Of a stretch of DNA of 64,000 bases, positions 61,788-64,000 are shown piece by piece (the first letter of the stretch is position 1; each line of letters opens with the position of its first letter). A program made the position numbers and the translations under genes. Source of the DNA: Streptomyces sp. AM 2-1-1. Its GTDB lineage: Bacteria; Actinomycetota; Actinomycetes; Streptomycetales; Streptomycetaceae. The DNA is taken from assembly GCF_029167645.1 (NCBI RefSeq), contig NZ_CP119147.1, forward strand, positions 5,846,501-5,910,500. Reading direction: 5' to 3'. The notes under the pieces were generated by a model that saw only the letters and a list, made by a program, of their open reading frames with translations, was not told the origin of the DNA and made no database searches.

Positions 61788-62417
61788 GTGACGATGAGTA
61801 CGGCGGAGGAGAGCGACGGCCAGGAGACGCCGTGGGCCGAGGTGACCCCCGAGGCCGCCCGGCGGCTCCTCGTGGCGGCGGTCGAGGCCTTCGCCGAGCG
61901 CGGCTACCACGCGACGACCACCCGTGACATCGCCGGCCGGGCGGGCATGAGCCCGGCGGCCCTCTACATCCACTACAAGACGAAGGAAGAGCTGCTCCAC
62001 CGGATCAGCCGCATCGGCCACGACCGGGCGCTCTCCCTGCTGGACGCGGCGGCGGACGGCGACGGCCGCCCCGCGGACCGACTCGCCCTGGCCGTCCGGT
62101 CCTTCGTCCTCTGGCACGCGGAGCGCTTCGCCACCGCGCGGGTGGTGCAGTACGAACTCGACGCGCTGAGCGACGAACACCGCGCGGAGATCATCGAGTT
62201 GCGCCGACGGACCGACGCGGCCATGCGGCGGATCATCGCCGAGGGCGTGGAGGCCGGGGAGTTCGACGTCCCCGACGTGCCGGGCACCGCTCTCGCCGTC
62301 CTCTCGCTCTGCATCGACGTCTCGCGCTGGTTCAACGCCCAGGGCAGCCGGACGCCCGAAGAGGTGGGCGCGCTCTACGTGGACCTGGTGCTGCGCATGG
62401 TCGGCACCCAGAAGTAA
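61788..62417 (+). CDS. TetR-family regulator, probably autoregulated
   Basis: 209 residues from GTG 61788 after GGAGAGGGG; ATG 61794 is an alternative two codons later. HTH: EAARRLLVAAVEAFAERGYH, ATTTRDIAGRAGMSPAALYI, HYKTKEELLHRISRIGHD. The C-terminal domain contains WHAERFATARVVQYELDALS and TDAAMRRIIAEGVEAGEFDV. The operator at 61729 overlaps its promoter region, and the identical core is found upstream of maoC, so it likely represses itself and maoC in response to an acyl-CoA. The ligand is inference. Confidence 0.92.
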   Translation: MTMSTAEESDGQETPWAEVTPEAARRLLVAAVEAFAERGYHATTTRDIAGRAGMSPAALYIHYKTKEELLHRISRIGHDRALSLLDAAADGDGRPADRLALAVRSFVLWHAERFATARVVQYELDALSDEHRAEIIELRRRTDAAMRRIIAEGVEAGEFDVPDVPGTALAVLSLCIDVSRWFNAQGSRTPEEVGALYVDLVLRMVGTQK

Positions 62418-62515
62418 CGGCTCGTGCGCGCGGCCCGCGACCGCCGGGCGCGCCCTCACGGCCCTCGCCGAGGCCGGCCCGCCGGTAACGCGCTCCGGTC
62501 GCGGTGTGCGAGCCG

Positions 62516-62577
62516 TGCGCGACGACGGGCCGGCCGCACCCCGAGGACGCGGGGTGCGGCCGGCCCGTCGTCGCGCA
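62516..62577. terminator. Very strong bidirectional terminator
   Basis: A 28-bp perfect stem (62516-62543 with 62550-62577) with loop AGGACG, between convergent TetR and maoC genes. Confidence 0.85.
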
Positions 62578-62602
62578 GGGGCGGGCCCGCCGGGTGCCCT
62601 GC

Positions 62603-63064
62603 TCAGAAGTAGTAGCGCGAGACCGACTCCGCGACACAGGCCGGCTTCTCGCCGCCCTCGCGTTCCACGGTGACGACCGCGGTGATCTGCACCCCGCCGC
62701 CCGCCTCTTCGACGCTCTTCAGCACGGCGGTCGCGCGCAGTCGCGAGCCGACCGGGACCGTCGAGGGGAAACGGACCTTGTTGGTGCCGTAGTTGATGCC
62801 CATCTTCGCGCCCTGGACCGCCATGACCTGCGGGACGAGGGCGGGCAGCAGGGACAGCGTGAGGTACCCGTGGGCGATCGTCGTGCCGAACGGGCCGGTC
62901 GCCGCGCGTTCCGGATCGGTGTGGATCCACTGGTGGTCGCCGGTCGCCTCGGCGAACAGGTCGATCCGCTTCTGGTCGATCTCCAGCCAGTCGCTGTGGC
63001 CCAACTGCTCGCCCACACCGTCGCGCAGCTCCTGTGCGGAGGTGAAGATCTTCGGCTCTGCCAT
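62603..63064 (-). CDS. MaoC-family (R)-specific enoyl-CoA hydratase-like protein
   Basis: 153 residues from ATG 63064. The hot-dog fold has the hydratase-2 motif: FAEATGDHQWIHTDPERAAT (Asp and His of the D-x4-H dyad), then FGTTIAHGYLTLSLLPALVP. KVRFPSTVPVGSRLRATAVL and the C-terminal KPACVAESVSRYYF complete the domain. The reaction is hydration of trans-2-enoyl-CoA to the (R)-3-hydroxy form. It is divergent from soxR, and the operator core CTAAGCGCTTGCTCAG lies 38 bp before its start. Confidence 0.92.
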   Translation of the reverse strand: MAEPKIFTSAQELRDGVGEQLGHSDWLEIDQKRIDLFAEATGDHQWIHTDPERAATGPFGTTIAHGYLTLSLLPALVPQVMAVQGAKMGINYGTNKVRFPSTVPVGSRLRATAVLKSVEEAGGGVQITAVVTVEREGGEKPACVAESVSRYYF

Positions 63065-63101
63065 GGTCCTGGTCCTGCCTTCCGGCTCACTGCCTCGATG
63101 T

Positions 63102-63117
63102 CTAAGCGCTTGCTCAG
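63102..63117. promoter_or_regulatory. Operator core, copy 2
   Basis: CTAAGCGCTTGCTCAG, identical over 16 bp to the sequence upstream of the TetR gene at 61788. Confidence 0.7.
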
Positions 63118-63186
63118 CATGGAGTGGCCGAGGGCTCCTGTCAACGAAGTGCGGGACCGCGGCCGACCGCGCAGTAGGTTCGGGAC

Positions 63187-63714
63187 GTGCCCCAGATTCC
63201 CCAGTCGCTCCACGAGCTCACCGTCGGCCAACTCGCCGCGCGCAGCGGCGCGGCCGTCTCGGCCCTGCACTTCTACGAGTCCAAGGGACTGATCACCAGC
63301 CGCCGCACCGGAGGCAACCAGCGCCGCTACGGAAGGGACGCCCTGCGCAGGGTCGCCTTCGTCCGTGCGGCGCAGCGGGTCGGCATCCCGCTGGCCACCA
63401 TCCGCGAGGCGCTCGCGGAACTGCCCGACGAGCGCACCCCCACCCGGGAGGACTGGGCTCGGCTCTCCGGGGCGTGGCGCACCGAACTGGACGAGCGCAT
63501 CAAGCAGCTCGGCCGACTGCGCGACCACCTCACGGAGTGCATCGGCTGCGGCTGCCTCTCGCTGGAGAACTGCGTCCTCTCCAACCCCGACGACATCTCC
63601 GGCGAGACAATGGCCGGTTCACGGCTGATGCCGGAGCGCCGGAGCGGCGCCCCGGCCGCCGGAACGACCCGCACGGAGGCCGCCGCCGGACCGGCGCCCC
63701 GGCCGCCGGAGTGA
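63187..63714 (+). CDS. soxR: Redox-sensitive regulator SoxR (MerR family)
   Basis: 175 residues from GTG 63187. The MerR HTH is [20 protein letters not shown] then [20 protein letters not shown], with a coiled coil to about residue 115. The [2Fe-2S] ligands are Cys118, Cys121, Cys123 and Cys129 ([13 protein letters not shown]). A Streptomyces-type C-terminal tail of about 45 residues follows. In Streptomyces, SoxR responds to redox-active metabolites rather than general superoxide stress. It is divergent from maoC; none of its usual inverted-repeat sites was identified by eye in the window. Confidence 0.95.
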   Translation: MPQIPQSLHELTVGQLAARSGAAVSALHFYESKGLITSRRTGGNQRRYGRDALRRVAFVRAAQRVGIPLATIREALAELPDERTPTREDWARLSGAWRTELDERIKQLGRLRDHLTECIGCGCLSLENCVLSNPDDISGETMAGSRLMPERRSGAPAAGTTRTEAAAGPAPRPPE

Positions 63715-63763
63715 CGCGGGCGGGGGCCGCCGCCCGCGTCCGGGCGGCAGCTCCCTTCCCGCC

Positions 63764-64000
63764 TCAGGCCGCCGAGGTCAGCTGCTGGTGCCGTATCCGG
63801 TGCGCCCGTGCGAGCGTGCCCGGTGTCAGGGCCGACTGCGGCAGCAGGATGCCGCACCCCGTGCACTCGGGTCCGGACCGGGGCCCGGGCCGTACGTCCT
63901 GGCGCCAGACGATCCGGGTCTCCGCGCAGACCGGGCAGGCCGTCCCGGGCTCCGCGTCGAGCGCGGCGATCAGCCGGTGCAGCACCTCGGGGAGCGGGGC
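63764..64000 (-). CDS. Hypothetical protein with two Cys-x-x-Cys pairs, start beyond the window
   Basis: The frame is open from the right edge to the stop at 63764; an internal GTG at 63985 would give 73 residues. LHRLIAALDAEPGTACPVCA and later ECTGCGILLPQSAL carry two CxxC pairs spaced about 25 residues apart, a zinc-ribbon-like arrangement. It ends RIRHQQLTSAA. No family is recognised, and the true start cannot be decided from this window. Confidence 0.55.
   Translation of the reverse strand, partial: APLPEVLHRLIAALDAEPGTACPVCAETRIVWRQDVRPGPRSGPECTGCGILLPQSALTPGTLARAHRIRHQQLTSAA

Noticed and set aside
1..64000. CRISPR arrays, tRNA or rRNA genes, insertion sequences, integrases
   Set aside because: No regularly spaced repeats, no cloverleaf with a TTCGANTC loop, and no transposase or integrase motifs were found by eye. 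The IS30-like HTH at 50941 belongs to a regulator, not a transposase.

Overview
The window is about 64 kb of a high-GC actinobacterial chromosome, almost certainly Streptomyces. The reasons are third-position GC bias throughout, many GTG starts, a streptogrisin-B-type protease, a SepF paralogue, SoxR, the dnaE2/Y-polymerase pair, and several Streptomyces-type families (DUF5685, DUF5925, FxSxx-COOH peptides). I see no rRNA, tRNA, CRISPR array, prophage or insertion sequence. From memory, and unchecked, the order of the housekeeping genes resembles the S. coelicolor SCO1690-SCO1755 neighbourhood read backwards, so most of this is core chromosome with accessory blocks.

Layout. 0-7.7 kb: a partial hypothetical gene, a frameshifted WYL regulator, a small I78 protease inhibitor, a PAP2 phosphatase, a glutaryl-CoA-dehydrogenase-like enzyme, SepF-like, and a DUF5685 protein with a cysteine-packed tail. 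7.7-16.1 kb: an amino-acid-type ABC importer (binding protein, permease, ATPase) interleaved with an FAD/NAD(P)-binding protein, two flavin-dependent monooxygenases of the type that attacks organosulfur compounds, and DUF1684. A 23-residue leader peptide ending in Cys lies before the binding protein and points to control by cysteine supply. 16.4-17.3 kb: secreted streptogrisin-type protease.

17.5-29.1 kb is the most unusual part. A SLOG-domain nucleotide-sensor-like protein converges on a four-helix SLATT membrane protein, next to an unidentified two-helix membrane protein. Then comes a complete FxSxx-COOH RiPP cassette: a 55-57-residue precursor (fxsA), a hairpin, a radical SAM/SPASM maturase whose hydroxylase extension has lost its HExxH metal site (fxsB), a TIR-like protein with a TTA codon (fxsC), and a 1310-residue MinD-like/TIR/NB-ARC/TPR protein (fxsT). 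An alpha/beta hydrolase converges on it. The mix of sensor, effector and STAND-type parts resembles biological-conflict systems, although the role of Fxs peptides is not established here.

29-42.8 kb: a membrane protein, an SOS-type mutagenesis pair (Y-family-like protein plus DnaE2 behind a LexA box), a lipase, a methyltransferase-Nudix-VOC fusion, DUF402, a small GntR, a DUF5925 AAA ATPase, an 87-residue protein and an orphan type-ISP-like protein. 43-50 kb: a GntR/UTRA regulator, homogentisate dioxygenase, a TetR, a molybdopterin oxidoreductase, and an MsiK-like ATPase with an inserted segment. 50-53.8 kb: a MarR-type regulator beside DUF4097 and a DrrAB-like exporter. 54-64 kb: aldehyde and alcohol dehydrogenases, PPK2, EamA, TetR, acyl-CoA dehydrogenase, YiaAB, a second TetR, MaoC, SoxR and a partial zinc-finger-like protein.

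Two small regulons can be read from the sequence. A 15-bp element, ACTANCASYGCTAGT, precedes both acyl-CoA dehydrogenases and the aldehyde/alcohol dehydrogenase pair, and the TetR gene at 59.7 kb adjoins one copy. A 16-bp element, CTAAGCGCTTGCTCAG, precedes the TetR gene at 61.8 kb and the maoC-soxR intergenic region. Strong hairpins separate most convergent gene pairs.
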